A stretch of 64,000 nt of DNA from assembly GCA_964019055.1 (NCBI GenBank), contig OZ025212.1:5276766-5340765 (forward strand), in the 5' to 3' direction. Positions 26,582 through 37,881 of this stretch are shown piece by piece (the stretch's first letter is position 1; each line of letters starts with the position of its first letter). This DNA is from Anthopleura xanthogrammica (lineage: Eukaryota; Cnidaria; Anthozoa; Actiniaria; Actiniidae). A program made the position numbers and the translations under genes. The notes beneath the pieces were generated by a model. That model was not told the DNA's origin and did not search any database. It saw only the letters and a program-made list of their open reading frames with translations.

Positions 26582-29500
26582 TAAACTTTATTTATGTGTC
26601 AATATCATCTAGCTTACATATAAATAGTATGCTAATTGGGGACACCTATCTAAGACCCAATAAAAAACCCATATCATACCCAGTTAAATAAAATGAATAA
26701 AAGAGAAGGTAAAAGGCCTTCCCTGACCCCGCATATACGTCTAGAGCCGAAGTAAAGTACAACAGTAAGAGATTTGATGATGATGGTGGCGGTGATAACG
26801 TTTGTCACATGATACCCACATTAACGATTTTACTCGCCATTAGAATCTCCAGTAGCTCAGTGGTAGAGCATCCGACAAGTATACGGAGGGTCGTGGGTGC
26901 AATTCCTATCTGGAACTCAGAATTTTTTCTGAGTCCATTTCAGTATGGTGCGATCATATATATATATTTATGATGTTGATAATGATGATGTTGATGATAT
27001 TGATGATGAAGATGATGATAATGATGATGATAAACTGGAATAATTTTAATGATGATGATGTTAAACCGGCATGATTTTGATGATGGCAATGATGATGATA
27101 ATGGCTAAGATGATGATGAGAATAATCATTAATAATGTAAACGATGGTAATGAAGCTCTTCTGATGATGATAAAGATCCTTTCATCGCTATATCATTATT
27201 TCTTTCATCCATTAATTCTTTTTCTTCCCAGGGGGTAACATTTTCTCCAGTAAGAAGTAAGACCGAATCGTGTCGTTCATGTAAAATATGTGGACAAAAC
27301 GAAGAAGCAGAAAAAGAATGCAGTCGTAAGAGAAATACAGTCTGCAAAGCAGTTCCACAGAACAAAATAAAAACAATTATACTGCAAAACAAATCAAAGT
27401 GGCCAGAACCATTCACCAACAAAACGACGAGAGGTCCAAAGACGCCGATCAGCTCCACAAAACCATTTACGACTTCTTTCGGTAAGAACTTATATAGACC
27501 CCTTGCAGCGCGTCGGAATGCAGGTCAATTTGGAGGACCGAAAACAAGAGGTTCCAATTCTCAGGAGAATGAAATTCTTTTGTTTTTGTCCTTCAATTTG
27601 AGCTGCTTTGACGTCACTTGCAAGGGGTCTATTTAAATGCTATAATTTCTGTAAAGAGGGGAGGCTTGTCGATTCTATTGACTTGGGTGGCGTAGGACGT
27701 CTACAAAACGTGGTCAACTACTTAATTGTTGTAAAAATCTTGGCTTTAAAAGAAATAACGCAAGGTACAAAAAACTGGTGCGAGCTACCTTAACATTTAT
27801 GTAATAGAATTTTTTACCGATAGGGCGACCATCTTAGATTCTATTTTTTTTAGGTAGGATGCTGAGGGGCAATTATTGGAAAATTTTGTAGTATGCACAG
27901 CTGTCAGGGTGTCTTTTTATATAATTTAGCGTCATCCACTGAGAAGGACATCGAAAAACCTAAAAAAATAAAAATCGATGAGAATTGAAAATGACTGAAA
28001 ATTGGTTAAACTTATCTATATGGCCCCAATAGTCGCTAAGCAACATATTTTCTTCACATTCAAAAGTGGTGGATCAAAATTATCAATAATTCTAGTATGG
28101 CTTCATTCACTCAACTCTGTCGTTCTATTAGCTTTTAAACCAAAATTTCTCAACTGCAAGTGCCTCCCAAGCTAAAATGTTTGCCAATCTGGTTTTCATA
28201 ATCGTAATTGAGTCATATAATCCTAAAATATTTGAATTATTCAGACTCAAAATTTCGCTCCGGTGTTATTGCTATAGCAGTTTCCCTGACACCACGACCG
28301 TCACAACATAAGTTAAAGGATTTTCTTCATTATTCAGCAGGTATAGATGGCCCAACATCTGGTAGAGTGGGGGCAAAATGGCGAGAATCACAGAATAGTA
28401 GTAGTAGCGACCTGTCGACCGTTGAACTGGCCTTGATGATCACAGGAGCGACATTAGCCATAATTATTCTGTTGACAGTTATATTTACAGTATTTCGGTG
28501 GAAAAGAAACAGAACAACTACCACCGATTCACCGGTGACGACGATCGTCAAAACAAGTAAATATTGTTGGTTCATGGCCGCCATGTTGGTTGGGTTTAAC
28601 GAGAGATTTTTCTATTGGTTCTCTTTTTCTTACATGAACCAACATGGCCGCCATGTCTTACGTTATGTCAAGTTGTCTTAACTGAAAGTAATGACTGTTG
28701 CTATGGTAACCACACTATAGATAAGAATTAGATAAACTTTGCACCATATTATCACCATACAGATAAAGAAGTTATTGTTGCCATAGTAGCTATACTACAG
28801 TTAAGAATGAAATCAGTAAGAACTGTCACCATAGTAACTGTACGATAAAGAAGGGATTGTCACCATAGTAACCACACTAAAGTTAAGAATGTCACCATAG
28901 TAACCGCGTAGATAATAATATAATATTAATTGTTACTGTAGTAGTACTCACATTTCAGATTGTTATCTATAAAATAAGACAACAAGTAGTTGTCACCATA
29001 GCAACCTTGCATGGAATAAGGCTTGGTTGTTACCATAGTAACCTAGTAATATTGTTTCTTCAGCGCCCCCTTCATATCCCCACCACGCTAAGCTGAGAGA
29101 AGCCGAGACAAATAGACTTAGCCGAACGCCATTGATGACTGGTTCAACAGGTATGGTGGATTTTTAGTCGAAAAGAAACTCTTTTCCTCTAATTCGTTAT
29201 TCCTCTTCTCATCCACTTTCCTTTCATCCTTTTTCTCTTGTTGCTACTATCTGCCATTTCGCGAAAGGAGGGACATAGATGGGAGCAAAAGACGACTTGC
29301 ACTAACAGGTCACGACAGAAGCCGAATTTTGCCCTACCCCTCCCCTGATGGTTTTCCTGTCCCTCTTCCTCGCTGTTCACCTCACAATGGTTGCGGATTT
29401 TGCCCATAAATTAATTACCGCGACGTGATAACGAGCGTGCGGTGAAGATATATTACGACCATTTCTAAGACAACTTTTCCTCTCTTTTTTTTTCCAGAGT

Positions 29501-29772
29501 TGCTAAGAAACGCAAACTTCTCGTTAATAGAGGACCTTAGCACAAGTCTTAACCCCAATAGAAGGTGGACAAGTCTAGCAGCAAAACTAGGTTATAGGAG
29601 TAAAGACATTGAAAACTTTGACATCGAGCCTGCAAAGGCGACCGAGAAAATGTTGGCTGACTGGAGCCATCAGAAGGATAGCACGGTACATCGGCTCTAC
29701 GATGTTCTTGCTACGATGAAATGCATGGATCATGAGGTCGACATAGTTTATAAGCATATAAACAGTTCTTAG
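24647..29772 (+). CDS. TNF-receptor superfamily member with death domain (six exons)
   Basis: Cell-surface death or adaptor-signalling receptor. Coding exons: 24647-24685, 26034-26498, 27232-27481, 28341-28556, 29064-29150 and 29498-29772. All junctions are GT/AG with matching phases (0,0,1,1,1), giving 443 residues. Residues 1 to about 20 form a signal peptide (MDRFKIILVLFSS plus the start of exon 2). About 21-215 hold four cysteine-rich modules, including the paired CRCTDGYYFD and CRCKDGYYFD and C-x2-C steps; exon 3 adds SCRSCKICGQNEEAEKEC. A Ser/Thr/Pro stalk with N-x-S/T sites follows. Residues 281-303 span the membrane, followed by RWKRNR. Residues 360-440 are a death domain with the core Trp (RRWTSLAAKLG) and the later LADW. 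The module order resembles EDAR/p75NTR-type receptors, but I cannot assign orthology. Such receptors are numerous in corals. The fifth exon, 87 nt, is a juxtamembrane linker I inferred from open phase and splice sites. Confidence 0.88.
26524..26585 (+). repeat. (AAT)n microsatellite in TNFR intron 2
   Basis: About 17 AAT units starting 26 bases after the exon 2 donor. The following AAACTTTATTTA and its flank look like the reverse-oriented 3' end of a retroelement. Confidence 0.9.
26845..26919 (+). repeat. tRNA-like sequence (SINE head or tRNA pseudogene)
   Basis: TAGCTCAGTGGTAGAGCATC matches the A box and D-arm of a tRNA gene. It is followed by a B-box-like GGGTGCAATTCC at the expected distance. 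The acceptor-stem sides do not pair properly and the anticodon arm is damaged, so it is not a working tRNA. Lies in intron 2 of the TNFR gene. Confidence 0.6.
26965..27130 (+). repeat. (GAT)n-rich imperfect repeat
   Basis: Repeated GATGATGAT/GATGTTGAT triplets in TNFR intron 2, ending about 100 bases before the exon 3 acceptor. Confidence 0.9.
27495..27631 (+). mobile_element. MITE family A, best copy, 137 bp
   Basis: Starts TAGACCCCTTGCAGC and ends TTGCAAGGGGTCTA, so the outer 13-14 bases are inverted repeats. The internal sequence is shared with 7922-8061 and, reversed, with 42254-42390. It begins 13 bases after the exon 3 splice donor of the TNFR gene. No coding capacity; a non-autonomous DNA transposon by form. 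Confidence 0.85.
28697..29042 (+). promoter_or_regulatory. Cluster of RFX X-box-like sites in TNFR intron 4
   Basis: Seven 14-base sites fit or nearly fit the RFX X-box (GTNRCC, two bases, RGYAAC). Exact matches: 28825-28838, 28859-28872 and 28891-28904 (GTCACCATAGTAAC each), 28992-29005 (GTCACCATAGCAAC) and 29029-29042 (GTTACCATAGTAAC). One-mismatch sites: 28697-28710 (GTTGCTATGGTAAC) and 28777-28790. Spacing is irregular, about 32-101 bases. Intervening sequence shares only short phrases (AGTTAAGAAT), so the array looks partly minisatellite-derived. Whether an RFX factor binds is inference. Confidence 0.55.
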
Positions 29773-31376
29773 ACTATGTATATGTATATATATAGTATAT
29801 CTTCCATTGTTGTCTATCCTCAACGCATGGGTTGATGAGGGTTGATAAGGTGAGTTATAGATTATTATAGAGAGTGGTTACTATTCAAGTTTAAGCACCC
29901 CCCCCCCCCCCCCCAAAGCTGGTAGAGTATCTAAGCATTCTCTTTTGATTTGTTAAGAAAACGTATTTTGGGTCCAGCTATTTTTTCTCCCATTTCTTTT
30001 CATCCTGTCCCTTCCCCCCACTCTTAAACTTGCACAATAACCTGTTTCAATATCTATAAATATGGTCAGGGTGGGATTAGTGGGATGACTTCAAGATGCA
30101 CATCTATTATATTGACTATATTAGAACAACAATTAATGTATATGTTATCTTTGGGATTTTGATATTTAAAAATATTGATTTGATGTGGTTAGGAAATTTT
30201 GAAGTTAGCAGTTTAACATAGTAATCTTATCGGGAAATGAATTAACTAACTCGATAAGAAATTTGAATCAATATAACTGTCACAATAGGTTATTGGACGT
30301 TTATTTCGTATTTTAGCGAACACGTTAAAAATAATGGGGTTTCCACGCATGCGCAAAAATAACTGATGTTTCGTGCGCATGTCAAGATTGTCGTAGACCG
30401 CCGTTATCGTTCACTTTTATTGACGAAGGTGGTTCGCATGCACTTGGGCACTTGATGCTCTGATTGGAGTAGTCAAGCTTGGTGACAGTATAGCTACGTG
30501 TTGTAGTAGGTTTCTGAGAAAACGTTTTATTGTAGATCTTTAGTCACGTGATCGCTGGGACTTGTCTCATTGGATGGTGGAGCCCAGTCAAGGACCCCCC
30601 AGGGGGCAAACACCCCAGTTGTCACGTGATTAAAGTAGCGTATTTAAATCAAAAATATTAACATTAGTGGTATTAGATATTGTAATGAACTTGTATATAA
30701 CGAAAGTTAAGCTAATGCTTGGTTTGTTTTGAGGCCATTTTTGATGGATTTTTTCCTTTTTTTTCCTTTCTTTTTTTTCTGATCCAATTCCGACAAGATT
30801 CGCTCATTTTTCTTAACAAGAGATTCTGTTATTTACACATTGTGTCAATTTTCGCACGAGGAATCACTAGCTAACGATATTATCAGCACTTATTAATCCT
30901 TATTAATCCATTAAGTTTATATTAAAGCCATTGATTGGATTCTAATAGGAATAACATGAACGCACGTGCCAATTATTAATCCGCTTTTCATTGCTAAGTA
31001 ATGATGATTTATTAACCGATACTAACAAATTAACTGTTAATTGAATGTAACTTGTAGCAAGGTAACCATTATGTTTTGTCATTACGTCACTGCGCGGGAC
31101 TCTGGTTACTAGGCAACAGTGCAAGGCACCTTGGGTCTAAAATGGATCTTTACTTTCTCACGCGAGAGCCAAAAGATTTTCCCTGCGTAACCTCGTATTC
31201 AAGTACTTCAGAATGAGGTTATGCAGGATTAAACAAAGGTTTTATTCTCAATGGAATAAACATGGTGTTGCGTGATCAAGGTCCATACCATACGAAAAAA
31301 GTTATTTGGATCCAAGGTCTCTTTCTACTGTGACGTCAGACGTGCCAGCCTGGAGTTTTTCTGAGATATCAAAAAT

Positions 31377-31518
31377 GGTGCATTATCGTCTAGCTTGGGT
31401 ACAAACATTTTGTTGCGCGACTTTTTTGCAGAAGTAGAAGCTCTTTCTATTGTCTGCTCGTATTTCCACGCCTTGATATGGTGGTGTTTGTACCCAAGCT
31501 AGACCACAATGCATCTTG
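31377..31518. mobile_element. Foldback family C copy
   Basis: The arms are GCATTATCGTCTAGCTTGGG + TACAAACA at the left and TGTTTGTACCCAAGCTAGAC + CACAATGCAT at the right. The same arms occur at 39121-39218, and a single degraded arm at 42163-42195. About 70 bp of unrelated spacer. Non-coding MITE-like element. Confidence 0.75.
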
Positions 31519-32140
31519 TTAATTGAACTCAGAAAAAGTCTCCTGCTAAGCCCAGTCCCCTGCGTATCTTTCAGATGACAAATAGTTTAGTGATGACGTA
31601 AATTGAACCAATTGAAAAACGCTTATTGTTTAGTTTCAATCAATGAAAGATTTGCTTTGTATACTTATTCACTTCTCATGAAATATTCAAGTATGGGTTT
31701 TACCCAAAATATCTGCACTTTTTTTATTATTATTATAATCTATTATTATATTTTTCAATTACCAATCAGTTAGTTGAGGTAAAACTGTTAGATTACGATT
31801 AAAGACATTATTATGCTTCTAAGTTAAGAAAAAAAAAATACTTGAAGATATAAACACAAATTTTTGAAAATCGTTTTCGCTTAGATTATCGAAGTTTATT
31901 TTGATAAAAAAAAGTCTGTGCTACTAGAATTTTTTGTAGTTATTGTAGTTTATAGGTTTGTTGTTGATGCAAAAAACGCGCGAAAAATCTCAGGGTTTCA
32001 TTCGCAACGAATTCGTTTTTACCTTGTCGTTGGTGACTCGGAAGAGCTTTGTTTTAAAGCATTTTGTCGAAAAATCTGAACTTGAAAATTGACCCGCAAA
32101 CGTGAAACGTTGTAATTAAATTCTAGCCTGTGAAACAGTC

Positions 32141-32330
32141 CGGTTTTTCCTGTTTATTCCAGTTTTTTTGATTGTCCAATCACGAGCTGTTTTAAGCACT
32201 ATCGCTCGAAATAGAGCGGCAGAACTCGTTTTTAGCGGTTTTTCCTGTTTATTCCAGTTTTTTTGATTGTCCAATCACGAGCTGTTTTAAGCACTATCGC
32301 TCGAAATAGAGCGGCAGAACTCGTTTTTAG
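32141..32330. repeat. 95-bp perfect tandem duplication
   Basis: Units 32141-32235 and 32236-32330 are identical as far as I can read, both starting CGGTTTTTCCTGTTTATTCC. The identity implies a recent event or an assembly duplication. Confidence 0.93.
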
Positions 32331-33310
32331 CGGTACTAAATGGAAAAACGTGTCTTTTTCTCAAGCTGGTAATATCGCAACTAAAATAAATAATAGTTGA
32401 TACTTAACTTCAAGCCAGAACAAATTTAGTATGGATGGGAAACCAGAAGTACTTTATTACCGAATGTTCTTTGTTTAGGACCAATCAAATAGCGAAGAAA
32501 AAACCACTAGCCAATCACTATGCTAGCATTCTGGGAAGCCATTTGACGGCAAAAAATTTCGTTCAGAACCAATCATGATGCGAAGAAATTAGCCAATCAC
32601 AAACTGGGATTGAGAAGCCATTAAATTACCTTCCTAGGATGTTTCCCATTCATGCGAAATCTAAACTATTAAAATCGCATTTTCCCCCCAGTTATCTAAG
32701 TACACTAATTGTAAGAATACGTTTTATTTTACCCTATATTTTGCAATGAAAAAAAGTCGTTAAAACAATTGAAATTAATTTTGCTCTAAAGTTCAACAAG
32801 GCATCATGAGACGTACGAAGAGGGTCCGGTTCAGTGATCTGGGTACGAGAAACTAAAATAAATCCTGTAAGTTTCCCATGATGCTTTTCAATTGAACTTT
32901 CGCTTCTGAATTTCGCATCTAAAAATATATTTTTATAATATTTTTCGTTGTATGGTCTTAAAAAGTCACTAATTCTTTAAATCTTTAAATCCTGTTGCAT
33001 TTTAGAGGAATTACTTTTTTTAAATAAAAAAAACATAAGTTAAAACGAAAGCTAAAGAGAACTACTGTCATTAGATATATATAATTGATTTAGTTTGAGT
33101 CTAAAGACTATGCATCAATCATTCATGTATTTTCTGCCAGAGTGATTTTAATAAACATGCGGACATCCTAAAAGATGCTAGCTAAATTGACTTACGTGTC
33201 AGTGTCTTATTTCAAGGTTTATTGCAATCACTCTGGGTTTTGAAGTATTTTTTATTTAATTAGAATTAGTCAAGATAGGCTAGTTTATATGGAAGTGAAT
33301 CACTGATATT

Positions 33311-33890
33311 ATACCTCTTTAGCTTGGGCATAATGTTTTCCCATTTCAGACCATGTGTCATTCTCTTGAGAATAAGATAATTTGTTTGTTTCAGTTGTAT
33401 CCATATCGATGTTTCTTTTCACGCGCAACCCGCTTTAAACAAAGAAATAATACTCCAGGAAATGAAACGTGGACTGAAATGGAAAAACATTACCCATTAT
33501 TCTCTTAGAAATAAGATTCTTTGTTTGAGTTGTATCTATGTTCATGTATCTTCTCAAGTGCACTTAGCCCAGTAGTCCAGACGTCGAGCTTTTACCGCGT
33601 CGAATATAATTGCCTTTGAGGCCACTGGCTAAGAAAACGCCGAAACCCACCATCTAAGGCATCAGCTCTTGTGCTTAGCGCCAGGAGACGATATTTATCA
33701 AGTGTAGGTCTACATACTTACAACTAGCTAGAATTTAAGAGAAAACAGCGCACAACCTCAAAGGCAATTAGATTCGACGCGGAAAAAGTTTGACGTCTGA
33801 ACTGGACCTTAAACAAAGAAATAATATTCAAGGGAATGATATTTGCTCTGAAATTGAAAAATGGAAAACCCACGCTAAAATGGTCTATTT
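33311..33890. mobile_element. Two adjoining foldback family B copies, the second interrupted
   Basis: The first copy starts ATACCTCTTTAGCTTGGGCA at 33311, continues TTTCAGACCATGTGTCATTC, and returns as GAAATGGAAAAACATTACCC near 33494. A second partial copy follows (33498-33567). It is cut by another element (33568-33807) and resumes with TTAAACAAAGAAATAATATTC to about 33890. The same family is at 41214-41410, 52448-52632, 62195-62375 and partly 53735-53800. Confidence 0.75.
33568..33807. mobile_element. Nested palindromic element, about 240 bp
   Basis: The left arm GACGTCGAGCTTTTACCGCG ... ATTGCCTTTGAGG is complemented by CCTCAAAGGCAATTAGATTC ... GACGTCTGAACTGGAC at the right end. Arms are about 50 bp. 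It splits a family B foldback copy, so it inserted later. Confidence 0.75.
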
Positions 33891-34424
33891 TGCCTTATTA
33901 ACATAAAAAAATAGTGATAAATACCTGAATGCTATGTCTGTTATTTTTTCACTACTGGAATCACTGAAAACCAATATTTTTTCACTTTCATGTGAACTCA
34001 CCCAAAGTGACCTAGTTCTCGCTTGGAATGATCAGAAATAATTCCTCACTTATTTAATCAAAGTTTTCAATATGAAAGCTTTTCATCCCTTCATTTGGAT
34101 TGAATTATTGGATATTATTATTAACAATATTACCTATTGAGTTATAATTATTTTACACACACACTCACAAGAGAAACAGAGACGTTTATGTGAATCTCTG
34201 AAGCTATTTTATTAATAAGAGTATAAAATAAGTATTAATTATCTTATGCACTATCATGAATGAGGTTTTCAGTAATAAAAAAAGTTTTTGTATTTCTGTT
34301 GTTTTTGTGTTCCCTGGGGTCCAGAGATTATTTATTTAAAATTTTATATATTCTGACCTATTCTCGCTCCCGCGTTTGCTGTTTTAATGGGAAGTTGTAC
34401 CTCCGTTTCTCGTCTACCTACCTA

Positions 34425-34650
34425 AAATTAACAGTAGTTGAACAGAGTGGCTTTTCTTCCACGCTTTTCTTCAAATTGGAATTTAGAAATTGATTTTTGC
34501 GGAGGGAAGAAAAACCATAAACCCGGAGAAAAACCTTCAAAGCACAGGAGAAAACCAACAAGCAAACTCGTAATACGCCTAGTTCAGGATTAGAACCCGG
34601 GTCGCCATGGTAAGAGGCGAACGATCTCACTGCTACGCCAACCCATGCTT
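34425..34650 (-). repeat. tRNA-derived SINE, minus strand
   Basis: On the minus strand a tRNA-like head with A-box-like TGGCGTAGCAGTGAGATCG and B-box-like GGGTTCTAATCC is followed by a body sharing TTGGTTTTCTCCTGTGCTT, AAAATCAATTTCTAAATTCC and a GCCACTC phrase with the plus-strand copy at 51030-51260. Confidence 0.75.
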
Positions 34651-35142
34651 CTCACCCCAGGGGGATTTTTGTGTGGCCTTAAAAATAATCTGACGGCCCT
34701 TTCTCCTCCCCTGCTCACCCGGTCCAGCTTTATTCCTACCGAATTCCTACCAGCATTGCAGTTACAAATGTTTCCTTCTTACGTCGCCCACGTGGTCATG
34801 TATTTCGGACGCTCTGCGCGCAAAAAAAGTGCGCAATTTTAACCTACAAAACTTCCCTGTTCATTATAGTTTTTCAAAAGTGCAGATTAACCAGTAACTG
34901 GCTCTTTAAACGCATAGCACAAATATCAAGTATTTTATACTGCAAATGCGAAAAAATCCCCGCAAATTTGAGCAAACGTTCATTTTGGTGTTTTGGCTGA
35001 GAGAGTCTGAGCCTAGTACAACGTGGAACGCCAGACAATATTTGCATCAGCTAAGTGAAATATCAATACTTTGATTATTTTGTGCAAAGGAATTCATTTT
35101 CTGATTGTTTTAAGCTTAGATTTGGTTTAAAAAGCCATCACA

Positions 35143-37881
35143 ATGAGTCGAGCTCATATGTTATATGATAACAAACCATTGGAATCCATCCCTGTGACTG
35201 CAATACAATGGGAATCGGCGTGGAGTCCTCAAAAAGTTTTCAAATTTGACAGCAGGTAAGCTTATTTGTACTGTCATGCAGAAATTTCCTCTTGTCTAAA
35301 CAATGAAAACCACGCTTAATTGTCAACTGTTTACATCTTCAGTCACATCACATTGAAAAAAATGTGCTAATGAAACAATGTACTATGAATCTTGGAATTT
35401 ACGCCGAATATTTTACGCGCTGTCGAAGGAGTCAGACGAGGTTTCAGCAGCGAGCAGGAAAGGTTTCTGTTGCACATTCTGTAAAGCTTTTTCCTAATGC
35501 TTATAAGTTATCTTTTCGTTTATCTTATGTTTATTTAAAGTGTTGATCAAAAGGGAGGCGTATTAGTCGAGGGAGATATACAAGGAAGGTCAAGATTTTC
35601 TGTCAGAGATAAATCTTCTGGATCAAATAAAGTGAGTATTGAATATGGCTCATAAGAACAAATGCTAGTAGTTAGACTAATAGTGCTATTCAAATCATAT
35701 TCACAACAGTGAAAGAGTAAACACAAGTGAGAATAATAAATTGCTAATACATATTGTAGTGGCGCTATGTTGTCATCCATGTAGCAGTTGCCAGAGCTAC
35801 CAAGAGAAAGTTTGACTCAACGGGAAAGGAAATTGAACCTAATTTTGGTGAAACTAAGAAAGTCAGTACAGGCTATCTAATGTCTTCTTACAGTAAGTTT
35901 TATCTGAACAGTATTTTTATTCATAAATATTGGTAGTAGGGCTAAAATGCAAGTAAAATTCAAGTCTTGCAAGTGTCAGCATTGGGAAATCACCCAGTAA
36001 TGTCTGGTAGGAGGCTACCTTCTCCCCAGCTCTCTGTGGTATCATTAAATTGATGTTCACAATTAGGCAGGCATTGCTCAGTTGGTTAGTGTGCAGTCTT
36101 TGTAGCTAGAGGTCCACTGATCCTTAGGATCTCCATGTCTCTTTTCACGCCTCTCAAATCCATGTAGCTTCAGCTTTGAATACTCTTAAAATGGAGCACT
36201 GTGTGCACACCTTAGACTTCATGGGATACCAGCCATGTAGCTGAACCAGCTGAGCAGTGCATTTTGTTTCAGCCAATCACAGCATGTTTGGTTGTTTTTT
36301 CCCCCCGGCCCTTGTATAACTCAAATTTTGTGCAGTTGGATGGCTGCTTTTTTTTTTGAAGATAAACACTTTTACTATTAGCTGGGCAAAAAGACTTTTT
36401 TAACAGGTTTTACCATAGAATTACCTTATTGAATATTTTTTAAAGCATTGATTAGTAGTTGCATCAGGGCCGGCAATTTTGTCCACTCATGCTTTGAGCA
36501 TCGGGTTCACTGCTCAGCTGGAAGGAACTACCAACGTTAAATATAGTTACTTTACTTTTACCTTTTTCAATGACAATTTGTAATAATTTTTTTATTTTTT
36601 CTTATTTCTAGAGACTTGTCCAGTGGGAGAGTCTGATAAGTTAAGCCTGTCTGACATGATAAAAGAAGTATCAGTGAAAGAGCTCAGTGATTTGACAGAA
36701 AGCAAAGCAGCTGGATATAAGAACTGTGTTTCATTTTGGTGGGATGAAAAGGAATTAGAAAAATTAGAACTGAATGTAGGGGATCACGTAAGACTACGGA
36801 CCAAAGGAAATGGACCATATATTGGTAGGTATAGCACTCTAAAAGAATCAAGGGTGGCATTGTGGTAGTTAATCTCCTTCACATACAGTATTAGTATCAT
36901 CATGCCACATGAAGTGGGGAGGGATCGTGTGGACTGACAACACTAAAACCTGATGTGAAGGAGACAACAGTCTGTGGTAGTATGCCTGCCTCTCACCTCT
37001 AGATCTGGGGTCTCTGGTTTGATTCCTGGACCTTGAACTTGCACAGTTTGTTAGGTCTCTCCCTTGATTCACAGGTTCTTCTTAGGGTTCTCCAACTTTC
37101 TTCCCTTCATACAACCTAACATGCTAAATTCGGATTCAATCAGAGAGTTAGCTGTCAGCCCAGAGGTTGTTTGAGGGTTTAATCTGTGAGTTAGCTGTGC
37201 CCTGACTTAGATCAACCAAGATGTTGTTTCAGGGTTTGACCTGTGAGTTAGCTGTGTTCTAACTTTGATCAGCTAAGAGGTTGTTTCAGGTTTTAATTTT
37301 TATTTGGTTAAAATTCCTGGGTACAGATTCTCTATCCAAACTTGACCAAGAAAGTTCTACAGTCTCAAACTACTCTGGAGGCGAGAAAACAGGGGCATCT
37401 TGGACTGATAAGGTCATGTCTCACAAGAGTCAAGAACCACAAGACCAACAAGAGGGTGTTGATGATGATGAATGGGTAAGTCTGTAACTTTTCAAGTATA
37501 TTGAAAAAAATCCAAAATGCAAAGAAAAGGGAGGAAAAACATCCGAAATCTGTTCAATCTATTAAAAATTGTTTGTGTCCATTTATTCATGCAACAATAG
37601 CTGTAAAAGCTTTGAAGCAAGAATGTGTCCACTCAGAAAAACTATGGCCTGAGCCGATTGTCAATGTGCTATGGGGCTGCATGACAGCTAGTATTCCAAC
37701 AATGGTAGGGGAGGGCTCTAATAACCGAGAGGAAATTTCTGTTAACAGACAAGATTGGTGGGCTTATAACTGGGGGAGGGGGCTTATAACCAGAATTCTA
37801 TGCAACCTACTAAAAAAATCATTGGTGGCCCTTGTTATTTATTAAATAAATTTTAATTTTGATACTTTTAAGGATGATTGA
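35143..37881 (+). CDS. ARPIN: Arpin, inhibitor of the Arp2/3 complex
   Basis: Arpin competes with WAVE/WASP proteins for Arp2/3 and brakes lamellipodial actin branching at the cell front. Exons: 35143-35255, 35541-35631, 35760-35892, 36612-36824, 37327-37475 and 37873-37881. All are GT/AG with continuous phase, giving 235 residues (human about 226). Conserved stretches include EIEPNFGETKKVSTGYLMSS, the LRTKGNGPYI segment and KTGASWTDKVMS. The last exon is only nine bases (Asp-Asp-stop). It completes the acidic tail DDDEWDD, the Arp2/3-binding A motif with its essential Trp (residue 233). Without that micro-exon the tail would be truncated after Trp, so a naive gene predictor may miss it. Intron 4 holds a SINE plus minisatellite. 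A possible polyadenylation signal is at 38062-38067. Convergent with ATP6V1D. Confidence 0.95.
36955..37295 (+). repeat. SINE with 57-bp minisatellite tail in ARPIN intron 4
   Basis: A tRNA-like head with B-box-like GGTTTGATTCCTGG is followed by GTTAGGTCTCTCCCTTGATT and a body, then about two and a half degenerate 57-bp units containing GAGTTAGCTGTGCCCTGACT and CAGAGGTTGTTT. The same arrangement occurs at 49085-49585. Confidence 0.8.

Larger units (their letters stand above)
29773..35142. other. Gene-poor, foldback-rich region between TNFR and ARPIN
   Basis: Contains a poly-C run (29898-29915), several short inverted repeats, a 95-bp duplication, two foldback families and a SINE, listed separately. 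At 32430-32655 weak inverted ends (ATGGATGGGAAAC against GTTTCCCATTCAT) enclose two similar blocks with CCAATCA motifs. No coding exon was identified. Confidence 0.5.

Noticed and set aside
26845..26919. Functional tRNA gene
   Set aside because: A and B boxes are recognisable, but the acceptor and anticodon stems do not pair, so it is a SINE head or pseudogene.
36069..36160. tRNA-like A box (TTGCTCAGTTGGTTAGTG) in ARPIN intron 3
   Set aside because: No convincing B box or cloverleaf follows; possibly an old SINE, but too degraded to annotate.
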